Origin: Rhodocyclales bacterium | GTDB lineage: Bacteria > Pseudomonadota > Gammaproteobacteria > Burkholderiales > Rhodocyclaceae | Length of the DNA: 7,307 nt | Assembly: GCA_021286885.1 (NCBI GenBank) | Contig: JAJTBM010000145.1 | Coordinates: 1-7,307, forward strand | Direction: 5' to 3' | Part shown: positions 1 through 5,768 of the stretch, piece after piece | Position numbering within the stretch: the stretch's first letter is position 1 | Layout: the number at the start of each line of letters is the position of its first letter | The notes under the pieces: model-generated | Databases searched by the model: none | The model's input: only the letters and a program-made list of their open reading frames with translations | Told to the model about the DNA's origin: nothing | Program-made: the position numbers and the translations under genes

Positions 1-88
1 AATACCTCTCGCTGCTGGTATTGCCCTAACGGCCATCCACACCCGTTCCTGAAGAGTTCGACGCCCTGCGTGGCGCGCCCGCCAGAGC
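1..88. other. Intergenic edge downstream of tatC; no supported gene
   Basis: No protein can be recognised in this stretch on either strand. An 8-bp palindrome GGCGCGCC at 72-79 lies in a short GC hairpin (TGGCG at 71-75, CGCCA at 80-84) with no T-run, so it is not a convincing terminator for tatC. On the minus strand an ATG at 36-34, preceded by AGGAA about 9 bases away, opens a frame reading MAVRAIPAARGI that leaves the window. It could be the start of a further downstream gene, but twelve residues are not enough to support a call. Confidence 0.4.
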
Positions 89-826
89 TTACTCGGCCAC
101 CACCGGGGCCGCCGGCTTGGTCACGAAACGGGCCAGGAAGATCCCCAGTTCGTACAGCAGGCACATGGGAATCGCCAGCAGGCACTGGGACACCACATCG
201 GGCGGGGTCACCAACGCCGCCACAATGAATGCGCCCACGATCACGTAGGGACGGGCCTCCTGGAGCTTGGCCACATCCACCACCCCCAGCTTGGCCAGGA
301 TGATGACGAAGACCGGAATCTCGAAGGTCACCCCGAAGGCCAGGAACATGGTCATCACGAAGGCCAGGTACTGCTCGATGTCCGGCGCAGGGGTGATGCT
401 CTTGGGCGAAAACTGGGCGATGAACTTGAACACCGTCCCGAACACGAAGAAATAGCAGAAGGCCATCCCCGCCAGGAACAGGATGGTGCTCCCCACCACC
501 AGCGGCAGGGCCAGCTTCTTTTCGTGGGCATACAGACCGGGAGCGATGAAGTTCCAGGCCTGGTAGAGGATCACCGGCAGGGCCAGCACGACGGCCCCCA
601 TCAGGGTGACTTTCATGGGCACGAAGAAGGGCGTGATGACGCCCGTGGCGATCATCTTGGTGCCTTCGGGCAGGGCCTGCATCATGGGCGCAGCCAGCAC
701 ATCGTAGATGTCGCCCGCCCAGGGCATCAGACACAGAAACACCGCCACCACGGCCACCACCGAGCGCAGCAGCCGATCCCGCAACTCCACCAGATGGGAG
801 ATAAAACTTTCTTCCTGCATGCTCAT
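89..826 (-). CDS. tatC: Sec-independent (Tat) protein translocase subunit TatC
   Basis: TatC is the multi-spanning inner-membrane core of the twin-arginine translocase. With TatB it recognises the RR signal peptide of folded, often cofactor-bearing, exported proteins. The 245-residue product is near the usual length (about 250) and is very hydrophobic, fitting six membrane segments. Family signatures are present: the cytoplasmic N-terminus FISHLVELRDRLL with the signal-binding Glu14, TPFFVPMK near residues 65-72, the first cytoplasmic loop NFIAPGLYAHEKKL with Phe93, Pro96 and Glu102 (equivalents of E. coli Phe94, Pro97 and Glu103), and TPPDVVSQCLLAIPM near the C-terminus. The ATG overlaps the tatB stop by one base (TGATG), and an AAGG-type ribosome site lies inside the end of tatB, implying translational coupling. 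A second ATG two codons in is possible. The last gene of the recognisable cluster. Confidence 0.98.
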   Translation of the reverse strand: MSMQEESFISHLVELRDRLLRSVVAVVAVFLCLMPWAGDIYDVLAAPMMQALPEGTKMIATGVITPFFVPMKVTLMGAVVLALPVILYQAWNFIAPGLYAHEKKLALPLVVGSTILFLAGMAFCYFFVFGTVFKFIAQFSPKSITPAPDIEQYLAFVMTMFLAFGVTFEIPVFVIILAKLGVVDVAKLQEARPYVIVGAFIVAALVTPPDVVSQCLLAIPMCLLYELGIFLARFVTKPAAPVVAE

Positions 827-1389
827 CAGACCTTACCTTCAGAGGGCGCCACGGACGGAGCCGGGGCGGCGGGCGCAGCCATGGGCGCCTGCATGGACGC
901 GGGCGCAGAGGACAGATCCACCGGCTGATGGACGGGCGCCTGGGCTTCGGCGGCGGCCAATTGCTGGTCCAGCTGGAGCGAGGCTGCATCCAGCAGTTGG
1001 CCCTGGTGATCGGCTTGATCGGCCTGAGCAGTTTGGACTGCTTGGGCGCCCGCTGCGCCTTCAGGCGGGTGAATGCTGTTTTCCAGATCCGCCACGGCGG
1101 CATTCACCGTCTGAAGGGAATCCTGCACCTGATGCTCCAGGGTGGACACCTGCTGGCGCATGGAGGACTCCAGCTCCATGGCCGTCTTGCGGGCATCTTC
1201 CTGGAGGCGCTTGAGTTCCTCGATCTGCATTTCCCGATTGATGTCGGACTTCACATCGGCCACATAGCGCTGCAAGCGCCCCATCAGATGCCCCACCGTG
1301 CGAGCCACCTTGGGCAGGCGCTCGGGGCCGAGCACCAGCAGGGCCACCACGCCGATCACCATGAGTTCAGAAAAACCGATGTCAAACAT
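826..1389 (-). CDS. tatB: Tat translocase subunit TatB
   Basis: TatB partners TatC in the substrate-receptor complex of the inner membrane. The 187-residue product starts with the TatB form of the membrane anchor, MFDIGFSELMVIGVVALLVLG, followed by the hinge P-E-R-L-P (residues 22-26) that separates TatB from TatA (which has F-G-T-K-K-L). An amphipathic helix (VARTVGHLMGRLQRYVADVK) and a charged, probably coiled-coil, stretch to about residue 105 follow. The tail from about residue 110 is rich in Ala, Gln and Pro and looks disordered; it makes the protein somewhat longer than E. coli TatB (171). AGGCGG at 1400-1395, five bases before the ATG, is a good ribosome site. The gene is cut off from tatA by a 149-bp gap containing a terminator, and it is coupled to tatC by the TGATG overlap. 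Confidence 0.97.
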   Translation of the reverse strand: MFDIGFSELMVIGVVALLVLGPERLPKVARTVGHLMGRLQRYVADVKSDINREMQIEELKRLQEDARKTAMELESSMRQQVSTLEHQVQDSLQTVNAAVADLENSIHPPEGAAGAQAVQTAQADQADHQGQLLDAASLQLDQQLAAAEAQAPVHQPVDLSSAPASMQAPMAAPAAPAPSVAPSEGKV

Positions 1390-1410
1390 CGCTACCGCCT
1401 ATCGCTGAGT

Positions 1411-1438
1411 GCTTGTTGCTTGTTGCTTGTTGCTTGTG
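1411..1438. repeat. Four tandem copies of a 7-bp unit (GCTTGTT)
   Basis: Copies are at 1411-1417, 1418-1424, 1425-1431 and 1432-1438. The first three are identical and the fourth differs in its last base (GCTTGTG). On the transcribed (minus) strand the unit reads AACAAGC. The array ends 21 bases upstream of the tatB ATG, just ahead of its AGGCGG ribosome site, so it is either in the tatB leader or within a tatBC promoter. The sequence gives no proof of function; short tandem arrays like this can change copy number by slippage. Confidence 0.9.
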
Positions 1439-1482
1439 AATTGCCTGCTGGGCGCGGCTTCACCCACGCCCGCCCGGTACAA

Positions 1483-1509
1483 GAAAAAAGGGGCGTGGAT
1501 GCGCCCCTT
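1483..1509 (-). terminator. Intrinsic terminator downstream of tatA
   Basis: Read on the minus strand, AAGGGGCG (1509-1502) pairs perfectly with CGCCCCTT (1495-1488) across a six-base loop, and the pairing runs straight into a T-run (six T from 1489 to 1484, then CTT). It begins 29 bases after the tatA stop. The hairpin plus U-tract is the standard Rho-independent form and would reduce transcription from tatA into tatB and tatC. A second dyad, CATGCC/GGCATG at 1514-1531, lies between the stop and this hairpin and may add 3'-end stability to the upstream message. Confidence 0.8.
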
Positions 1510-1538
1510 CCTTCATGCCTGCACGGGCATGCCCGCGC

Positions 1539-1751
1539 TCAGGATTTGTGCTTTTCCCGGGCTTCGGCGTCGATGGTCTGACCGGCACCGGAAACCTTGG
1601 GGGCTTCAGCTTCGGACTCGCGCATCCCTTCCTTGAAACCCTTCACTGCGCCGCCCAGGTCTTGCCCGATGTTGCGCAGCTTCTTGGTGCCGAACACAAG
1701 CATCACGATCACCAGAACGATCAGCCAGTGCCAAATGCTGAAGGAACCCAT
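1539..1751 (-). CDS. tatA: Tat translocase pore-forming subunit TatA
   Basis: TatA oligomerises at TatBC to form the passage for folded Tat substrates. The 70-residue protein has the family plan: a short N-terminal membrane helix ([15 protein letters not shown], residues 6-20), the hinge F20-G-T-K-K-L25, then an amphipathic helix [16 protein letters not shown] with the conserved Phe39, and a short polar tail. The F-G-T-K-K-L hinge separates it from TatB. His8 occupies the polar transmembrane position that is Gln8 in E. coli. The start is supported by AGGAGA at 1764-1759, seven bases before the ATG, which is the best ribosome site in the window. It follows hinT by 18 bases and so probably rides on the his transcript, while a terminator lies directly downstream. 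Confidence 0.97.
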   Translation of the reverse strand: MGSFSIWHWLIVLVIVMLVFGTKKLRNIGQDLGGAVKGFKEGMRESEAEAPKVSGAGQTIDAEAREKHKS

Positions 1752-1758
1752 TCAAAAA

Positions 1759-1764
1759 TCTCCT
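1759..1764 (-). promoter_or_regulatory. Strong ribosome binding site of tatA
   Basis: AGGAGA on the minus strand, seven bases upstream of the tatA ATG, matches the anti-Shine-Dalgarno core better than the other starts in this run. It sits in the short hinT-tatA gap, overlapping the region just after the hinT stop. It fits a need for TatA in excess of TatB and TatC. Confidence 0.75.
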
Positions 1765-1769
1765 AGAAA

Positions 1770-2117
1770 CTACCGTTTGAGCATCGGCCCGACCGGTTCC
1801 GGCCCGCCGACGATGTGCATATGGACGTGCATGACCTCTTGGCCGCCCACGTGACCAGTATTGATGATGGAACGGAAACCGTCAGGACTTCCTTGATCAA
1901 CGGCAATCTGGTTCGCAACCACCAGCATCCGACCCAGGGCCGAGGTGTCAGCCTCGGTGGCATGAGCCAGGGAGGTAATGTGCTTCTTCGGGATGACCAG
2001 GATGTGAACCGGGCGCTGGGGATGGATATCCTTGAACGCCAGCACTTCATCGTCCTCGTACACCTTGGCCGCCGGGATTTCGCCCTTCACGATGCGGCAG
2101 AACAGACAATCCGACAT
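1770..2117 (-). CDS. hinT: HIT-family purine nucleoside phosphoramidase (HinT-like)
   Basis: This 115-residue protein belongs to the Hint branch of the histidine triad superfamily: cytosolic dimers that hydrolyse adenosine or guanosine phosphoramidates such as lysyl-AMP. The triad H97-V-H99-M-H101 is intact; by analogy with Hint1 the central His99 is the nucleophile. The N-terminal C-L-F-C-R-I-V-K-G-E-I-P-A (from Cys4) is the usual Hint start, and INTGHVGGQEVMHVHMH is the typical run into the triad. The ATG has AAAGGG six bases upstream, and the gene is 12 bases after hisE. HIT genes beside hisE are common in proteobacteria. A link through purine or AICAR metabolism is attractive, but nothing in the sequence proves it. 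Confidence 0.95.
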   Translation of the reverse strand: MSDCLFCRIVKGEIPAAKVYEDDEVLAFKDIHPQRPVHILVIPKKHITSLAHATEADTSALGRMLVVANQIAVDQGSPDGFRSIINTGHVGGQEVMHVHMHIVGGPEPVGPMLKR

Positions 2118-2129
2118 GCGCAGCCCTTT

Positions 2130-2456
2130 TTACTTGGCAGTACGGGAGTTCTTTTCGTCGATGCCGGACACGCCTTCGCGACGACGGAACGCGGCCAGCA
2201 CATCATCCACCGACAGGCCGTGGTGGGCCAGCAGGATCATGGAGTGGAACCACAGGTCGGTGACTTCCCAGACCAGGTGGAGCATATCCTTGTCCTTGGC
2301 CGCCATGATGGTTTCGGCAGCCTCTTCGGCCACCTTCTTACAGATGGCGTCGGTGCCCTTGTGGAACAGGCTGGAAACGTAGGAGGACTCGGGGCTGGCT
2401 TCCTTGCGCGCGGCGAGGGTCTCGGACACCCGGTGCAGCACTTCGATGTCGATCAT
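2130..2456 (-). CDS. hisE: Phosphoribosyl-ATP pyrophosphatase
   Basis: HisE removes pyrophosphate from phosphoribosyl-ATP to give phosphoribosyl-AMP, the second step of histidine synthesis. The 108-residue all-helical protein shows the MazG-like metal-binding pattern: K-K-V-A-E-E-A-A-E (residues 40-48), E-V-T-D-L-W (about 63-68), and the C-terminal signature [13 protein letters not shown]. It is a standalone gene rather than the HisIE fusion of enterobacteria. Its ATG overlaps the hisI stop by four bases (ATGA), with GAAGGAC about eight bases upstream, so it is expected to be translationally coupled to hisI and made with it. Confidence 0.97.
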   Translation of the reverse strand: MIDIEVLHRVSETLAARKEASPESSYVSSLFHKGTDAICKKVAEEAAETIMAAKDKDMLHLVWEVTDLWFHSMILLAHHGLSVDDVLAAFRRREGVSGIDEKNSRTAK

Positions 2457-2842
2457 TTGTAGATGTCCTTCGGGTCTTTCAGAACCGGATCAACTGCTTC
2501 CCAACGGGGGCCATCGCCCAGATAACGCTGGAAGAAGCAGCTGTGGCGCCCGGTGTGGCAGGCAATGCCGCCCACCTGTTCAATCTTCAAGAGCACCACG
2601 TCGTTGTCGCAATCAATGCGGATTTCCCGGACTTTCTGGGTGTGGCCGGACTCTTCGCCCTTGTGCCACAGCTTGTTCCGGGAACGGGAGAAATAGACCG
2701 CCTCGCCCAGTTCGGCGGTGCGGGCCAGAGCCTCCCGGTTCATCCAGGCGAACATCAGCACATCGCCCGATTCCGCATCCTGGGCGATGGCGGGCACCAA
2801 GCCCTTGTCGTCCCAGGCAATCTCGTCCAGCCAGTTGCTCAC
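2453..2842 (-). CDS. hisI: Phosphoribosyl-AMP cyclohydrolase
   Basis: HisI opens the purine ring of phosphoribosyl-AMP to give ProFAR, the third step. The 129-residue protein has the family's core blocks: [20 protein letters not shown] (50-69), the metal-binding D77-C-D79-N-D81, and C95-H-T-G-R-H-S-C102. The cysteines 78, 95 and 102 match the zinc ligands known in the family, and the three aspartates match the magnesium site. Translation appears to start at GTG, because GTGA overlaps the hisF stop by four bases and a clear GAGGTG lies five bases upstream; the protein then begins [10 protein letters not shown] as in homologues. It is not fused to HisE, which follows with its own ATGA overlap. 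Confidence 0.97.
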   Translation of the reverse strand: MSNWLDEIAWDDKGLVPAIAQDAESGDVLMFAWMNREALARTAELGEAVYFSRSRNKLWHKGEESGHTQKVREIRIDCDNDVVLLKIEQVGGIACHTGRHSCFFQRYLGDGPRWEAVDPVLKDPKDIYK

Positions 2843-3597
2843 AGCCGCACCTCGATCCCGCGTGCGCGCATGACTTCCTTGGCTTCGCGCACAGTGTGGT
2901 CACCAAAGTGGAAGATGCTGGCAGCCAGCACCGCATCGGCCCGGCCCAGGCTCACGCCGTCGGCCAGGTGATCCAGGTTGCCCACGCCGCCGCTGGCGAT
3001 CACGGGAATCGAAACCGCATCCGACACCGCCCGGGTCAGGCCCAGATCGAAGCCGTTCTTGGTGCCGTCCCGATCCATGCTGGTCAGCAGGATCTCGCCA
3101 GCGCCCAGGGAAGCCACTTTCTGGGCCCATTCGATGGCATCCAGGCCGGTACGATTGCGCCCGCCGTGGGTAAACACTTCCCACTTGCCGGGGGCGACCT
3201 GCTTGGCGTCGATGGCCACCACGATGCACTGGCTGCCCACCTTGCCGGCCGCATCTTCCACCACCTGCGGGTTGTTAACCGCTGCGGTGTTGATACTGAC
3301 CTTGTCGGCCCCTGCGTTCAACAGGCGACGGACGTCATCCACGGTGCGCACCCCCCCGCCCACGGTGAGGGGAATGAAGACCTGTTCGGCCACCTGTTCC
3401 ACCACGTGCAGGATGATGTTGCGGGCGTCGGAACTGGCGGTGATGTCCAGGAAGGTGATCTCGTCGGCGCCCTGGGCGTCGTAACGCCGGGCGATTTCGA
3501 CCGGATCACCGGCATCCCGCAGCTCGACGAAATTGACGCCCTTGACCACACGGCCCGCGCTGACGTCGAGGCAGGGAATGATGCGCTTGGCTAGCAT
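2839..3597 (-). CDS. hisF: Imidazole glycerol phosphate synthase cyclase subunit
   Basis: HisF is the (beta/alpha)8-barrel cyclase that takes ammonia from HisH and converts PRFAR to imidazole glycerol phosphate plus AICAR. The 252-residue length is normal. Catalytic Asp11 is in the N-terminal IIPCLDV, and catalytic Asp130 is in VVAIDAKQV. The two phosphate-binding half-barrel motifs, T-V-G-G-G-V-R (78-84) and A-S-G-G-V-G-N toward the C-terminus, are intact, and the barrel ends with the usual phosphate-loop strand and RGIEVRL. The ATG is five bases after the hisA stop, with AAGGTGG inside the hisA 3' end as ribosome site. Its stop overlaps the hisI GTG. Confidence 0.98.
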   Translation of the reverse strand: MLAKRIIPCLDVSAGRVVKGVNFVELRDAGDPVEIARRYDAQGADEITFLDITASSDARNIILHVVEQVAEQVFIPLTVGGGVRTVDDVRRLLNAGADKVSINTAAVNNPQVVEDAAGKVGSQCIVVAIDAKQVAPGKWEVFTHGGRNRTGLDAIEWAQKVASLGAGEILLTSMDRDGTKNGFDLGLTRAVSDAVSIPVIASGGVGNLDHLADGVSLGRADAVLAASIFHFGDHTVREAKEVMRARGIEVRL

Positions 3598-3602
3598 GGT
3601 GT

Positions 3603-4349
3603 TCAGGCCACCTTGGAGAGTTCGTCGGCCCGGGCCTGGGCCTCACCGAAGTTCAGGGTGCCTTCGTAGATGGCTCGGCCAGTGATCGCGCCGGTCACGC
3701 CTTCGCTCTCGACGGCGCACAGGGCGTCCACATCGGCGATGGAGGCGATGCCGCCACTGGCAATCACGGGGATGCGCAGGGCCTGGGCGAGGCGCACGGT
3801 GGCTTCAACGTTCACGCCAGACAGCATGCCGTCGCGGCCAATGTCGGTGTAGATCACGCTTTCAACGCCGTAGTCCTCGAACTTGCGCGCCAGATCCACC
3901 ACATCGTGGCCGGTGAGCTTGGACCAGCCATCAACAGCCACCTTGCCATCCTTGGCATCCAAGCCAACGATGATGTGGCCGGGGAAGGCGCTGCAGGCAT
4001 CGTGCAGGAAGCCCGGATTCTTGACGGCAGCGGTACCGATGATCACGTAGGTGAGGCCGGCATCCAGGTAGCGCTCAATGGTGTCGAGGTCACGGATGCC
4101 GCCGCCCAGCTGGACGGGAATCTCGTCGCCCATTTCCTGGAGAATGGCCTTGATGGCCCCTTCATTCTTGGGCTTGCCGGCAAAGGCGCCGTTCAGATCC
4201 ACCAGGTGAAGGCGCCGGGCGCCCTGGTCGACCCAGTGGCGGGCCATGGCACGGGGGTCTTCGGAGAAGACCGTGGCGGCGTCCATTTCACCTTGTTTCA
4301 GGCGCACGCAGTGACCGTCCTTCAGGTCAATAGCGGGAATCAGCAGCAT
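3603..4349 (-). CDS. hisA: ProFAR isomerase
   Basis: HisA catalyses the Amadori rearrangement of ProFAR to PRFAR, the fourth step. The 248-residue barrel protein is paralogous to HisF. Catalytic Asp8 lies in [11 protein letters not shown], and the second acid, Asp131, lies in [10 protein letters not shown], followed by W142 in the G-W-S-K substrate loop. Phosphate motifs Q-L-G-G-G-I-R (80-86) and A-S-G-G-I-A are intact. The start is set by the conserved N-terminus, yet the 30 or so bases upstream are pyrimidine-rich on the coding strand and contain no Shine-Dalgarno match. It is also separated from hisH by 76 bases, the widest gap in the hisBHAFIE run. Confidence 0.98.
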   Translation of the reverse strand: MLLIPAIDLKDGHCVRLKQGEMDAATVFSEDPRAMARHWVDQGARRLHLVDLNGAFAGKPKNEGAIKAILQEMGDEIPVQLGGGIRDLDTIERYLDAGLTYVIIGTAAVKNPGFLHDACSAFPGHIIVGLDAKDGKVAVDGWSKLTGHDVVDLARKFEDYGVESVIYTDIGRDGMLSGVNVEATVRLAQALRIPVIASGGIASIADVDALCAVESEGVTGAITGRAIYEGTLNFGEAQARADELSKVA

Positions 4350-4425
4350 ATGAGGCAGGAAGTGGGTGGAAGGTTGAGGATGAAACAGGCGAGTTCAGTT
4401 CGGGCAAGGACGCGAAACACCTGCG
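4350..4425 (-). other. hisH-hisA spacer without a ribosome binding site
   Basis: This 76-base gap interrupts an otherwise tightly packed operon. On the coding strand the part next to hisA is rich in C and T (TCCTGCCTCAT directly before the ATG) and carries nothing like GGAG or AGGA. I found no clear promoter boxes and no hairpin with a T-run in it. What drives initiation at hisA is not evident. Confidence 0.6.
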
Positions 4426-5064
4426 TCAGGGCTTCCAGGCCACAAAGTTGGCCAGGAGCTGCAAACCCGCTTGCGCGCTTTTCTCGGGGTGGAATTGAAT
4501 GGCGAAGATATTAGCTTGCGCTACCGCCCCGGTAAAGGGGATGCCGTAGTCGGTGCTCGCCGCCACGATGGCCGGATCGGCCGGGTCCACGTAGTAGCTG
4601 TGCACGTAGTAGAAACGGCTGCCGTCGGGAATGTTGGCCCACAGGGGATGGGCCTGCTTCTGCCAGACCTCGTTCCAGCCCATGTGGGGCACCTTCAGGC
4701 GGGCGCCGTCGGCTGCGACCATCTTGTCGGCGGGGAAGCGGCGTACCTGGCCCTTGAACACGCCCAGACCGGGCACATCGCCTTCTTCGCTGTGTTCGAA
4801 CAGCATCTGCTGGCCGATGCAGATGCCCAGGAAGGGCTTGCTGCGGGCGGCCTCCAGCACGGCGGGGCGCAGACCCCGGGCATCGAGTTCGCGCATGCAG
4901 TCGGGCATGGCCCCCTGCCCCGGAAACACCACCCGCTCGGCGGCCAGCACCTGGGCCGGATCGGCGGTGATGATGACTTCGTAGCCCTGGGCCACATGCT
5001 CGATGGCCTTGGCCACCGAACGCAGGTTGCCCATGCCGTAATCAATGATGGCAATCGTGCTCAT
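4426..5064 (-). CDS. hisH: Imidazole glycerol phosphate synthase glutaminase subunit
   Basis: HisH is the class I glutamine amidotransferase that hydrolyses glutamine and channels ammonia to HisF. The 212-residue protein has a complete triad: nucleophile Cys82 in FLGICIGQQML, and His192 and Glu194 in IQFHPEKS. The oxyanion-strand motif F-P-G-Q-G-A-M (47-53) and the N-terminal IAIIDYGMGNL are also present. The frame stays open upstream into hisB, but the family N-terminus starts at MSTIAIID, whose ATG overlaps the hisB TAA by one base (TAATG), so this start is well supported and coupled to hisB. The gene is followed by an unusually long gap before hisA. Confidence 0.98.
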   Translation of the reverse strand: MSTIAIIDYGMGNLRSVAKAIEHVAQGYEVIITADPAQVLAAERVVFPGQGAMPDCMRELDARGLRPAVLEAARSKPFLGICIGQQMLFEHSEEGDVPGLGVFKGQVRRFPADKMVAADGARLKVPHMGWNEVWQKQAHPLWANIPDGSRFYYVHSYYVDPADPAIVAASTDYGIPFTGAVAQANIFAIQFHPEKSAQAGLQLLANFVAWKP

Positions 5065-5651
5065 TAGAGGGTTCCCTTGGTGGAAGGCACCACGCCGGCC
5101 TGGCGCGGATCGGGCGTGACGGCCATGCGCAGGGCGCGGCCGAAGGCCTTGAACACGGTTTCGCACTGGTGGTGGGCGTTGCGACCACGCAGGTTGTCCA
5201 CGTGCAGGGAGGCGCCCGCGTGATTCACGAAGCCCTGGAAGAACTCATACACCAGCTGGGTATCCAGCGCACCGATCATGCCGGCGGAAAAGGGCACTTC
5301 AAACACCAGCCCGGGGCGGCCGGACAGATCCACCACCACCCGCGACAGCGCTTCGTCGAGGGGCACGTAGGCGTGGCCGTAGCGGGTCAGGCCCTTTTTG
5401 TCGCCCAGGGCCTTGGCAAAGGCCTGGCCCAGGGTGATGCCCACATCCTCAACGGTGTGGTGGCCGTCGATGTGCAGGTCGCCGGTGGCTTCGATTTCCA
5501 GATCGAAGCAGCCGTGGCGGGCGATCTGGTCGAGCATGTGGTCAAAAAAGCCGATGCCGGTGGCGAGCTGGCTCTTGCCCGTACCATCCAGATCGATCTT
5601 GACCCGGATGCGGGTCTCCAGGGTGTCGCGGGAAATTTCTGCTTGGCGCAT
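5064..5651 (-). CDS. hisB: Imidazoleglycerol-phosphate dehydratase (monofunctional)
   Basis: HisB dehydrates imidazole glycerol phosphate to imidazole acetol phosphate using a di-manganese site. The 195-residue protein is the single-domain form, lacking the histidinol phosphatase domain fused to it in E. coli. Duplicated metal-binding motifs are intact: [21 protein letters not shown], and G-R-N-A-H-H-Q-C-E toward the C-terminus. The ATG has GGAAAA about seven bases upstream. It is the first gene of the leftward run in this window, since the next gene (hisC) points the other way, so the block from hisB to at least tatA must have its own promoter in the 117-base gap. Confidence 0.98.
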   Translation of the reverse strand: MRQAEISRDTLETRIRVKIDLDGTGKSQLATGIGFFDHMLDQIARHGCFDLEIEATGDLHIDGHHTVEDVGITLGQAFAKALGDKKGLTRYGHAYVPLDEALSRVVVDLSGRPGLVFEVPFSAGMIGALDTQLVYEFFQGFVNHAGASLHVDNLRGRNAHHQCETVFKAFGRALRMAVTPDPRQAGVVPSTKGTL

Positions 5652-5768
5652 TGCGCGGTTTTCCGGGAAAAAACGGTCGAAACGGGGAACAGAGGGTCAT
5701 GATAGCATCTAGCGTTTCATACCGTCCCCTTGCGCAGCATCTGCGCCCGCGAGCAAGCGAGTAAACCT
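5652..5768. promoter_or_regulatory. Divergent hisB/hisC control region
   Basis: This 117-base gap separates the start codons of two divergent genes, so promoters for both should lie here or extend slightly into the genes. It holds a candidate extended -10 for hisB near 5699-5707 and a perfect small dyad GCGCAG-CAT-CTGCGC at 5732-5746, located 22 bases before the hisC ATG. I saw no histidine-rich leader peptide and no attenuator-like hairpin with T-run. No convincing -35/-10 pair could be picked for hisC. Confidence 0.6.
5699..5707 (-). promoter_or_regulatory. Candidate extended -10 promoter element for hisB
   Basis: On the minus strand the sequence reads TGCTATCAT: a TGn extension followed by TATCAT, five of six matches to TATAAT. 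No good -35 hexamer is found at 16-18 bases, as is common for extended -10 promoters. The expected start would leave a leader of roughly 40 bases before the hisB ATG. The call rests on motif match and placement only. Confidence 0.35.

Noticed and set aside
1409..1636. Plus-strand frame encoding a Cys/Leu-rich peptide through the heptamer repeat
   Set aside because: The apparent signal-peptide-like start is just the translated 7-bp repeat, and the frame continues into antisense tatA without recognisable features.
2404..3594. Open plus-strand frame of 396 codons across hisI and hisF
   Set aside because: The product is a low-complexity Arg/His/Gly-rich sequence mirroring two well-supported minus-strand genes; high GC keeps antisense frames open.
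4380..4514. Plus-strand ATG with a purine-rich GAGG in front, antisense to the hisH end
   Set aside because: The purine tract is the complement of the pyrimidine-rich hisA leader; the 44-residue product is Arg-rich antisense to hisH with no family resemblance.
5065..5166. N-terminal extension of hisH by 34 residues
   Set aside because: The extension lies entirely within hisB in another frame and is Arg-rich; homologues begin at the MSTIAIID start that overlaps the hisB stop.
5730..5768. TTG start adding 13 residues to HisC
   Set aside because: The added residues do not resemble HisC N-termini and overlap the GCGCAG/CTGCGC dyad; the ATG at 5769 gives the usual MSRFWSP start.
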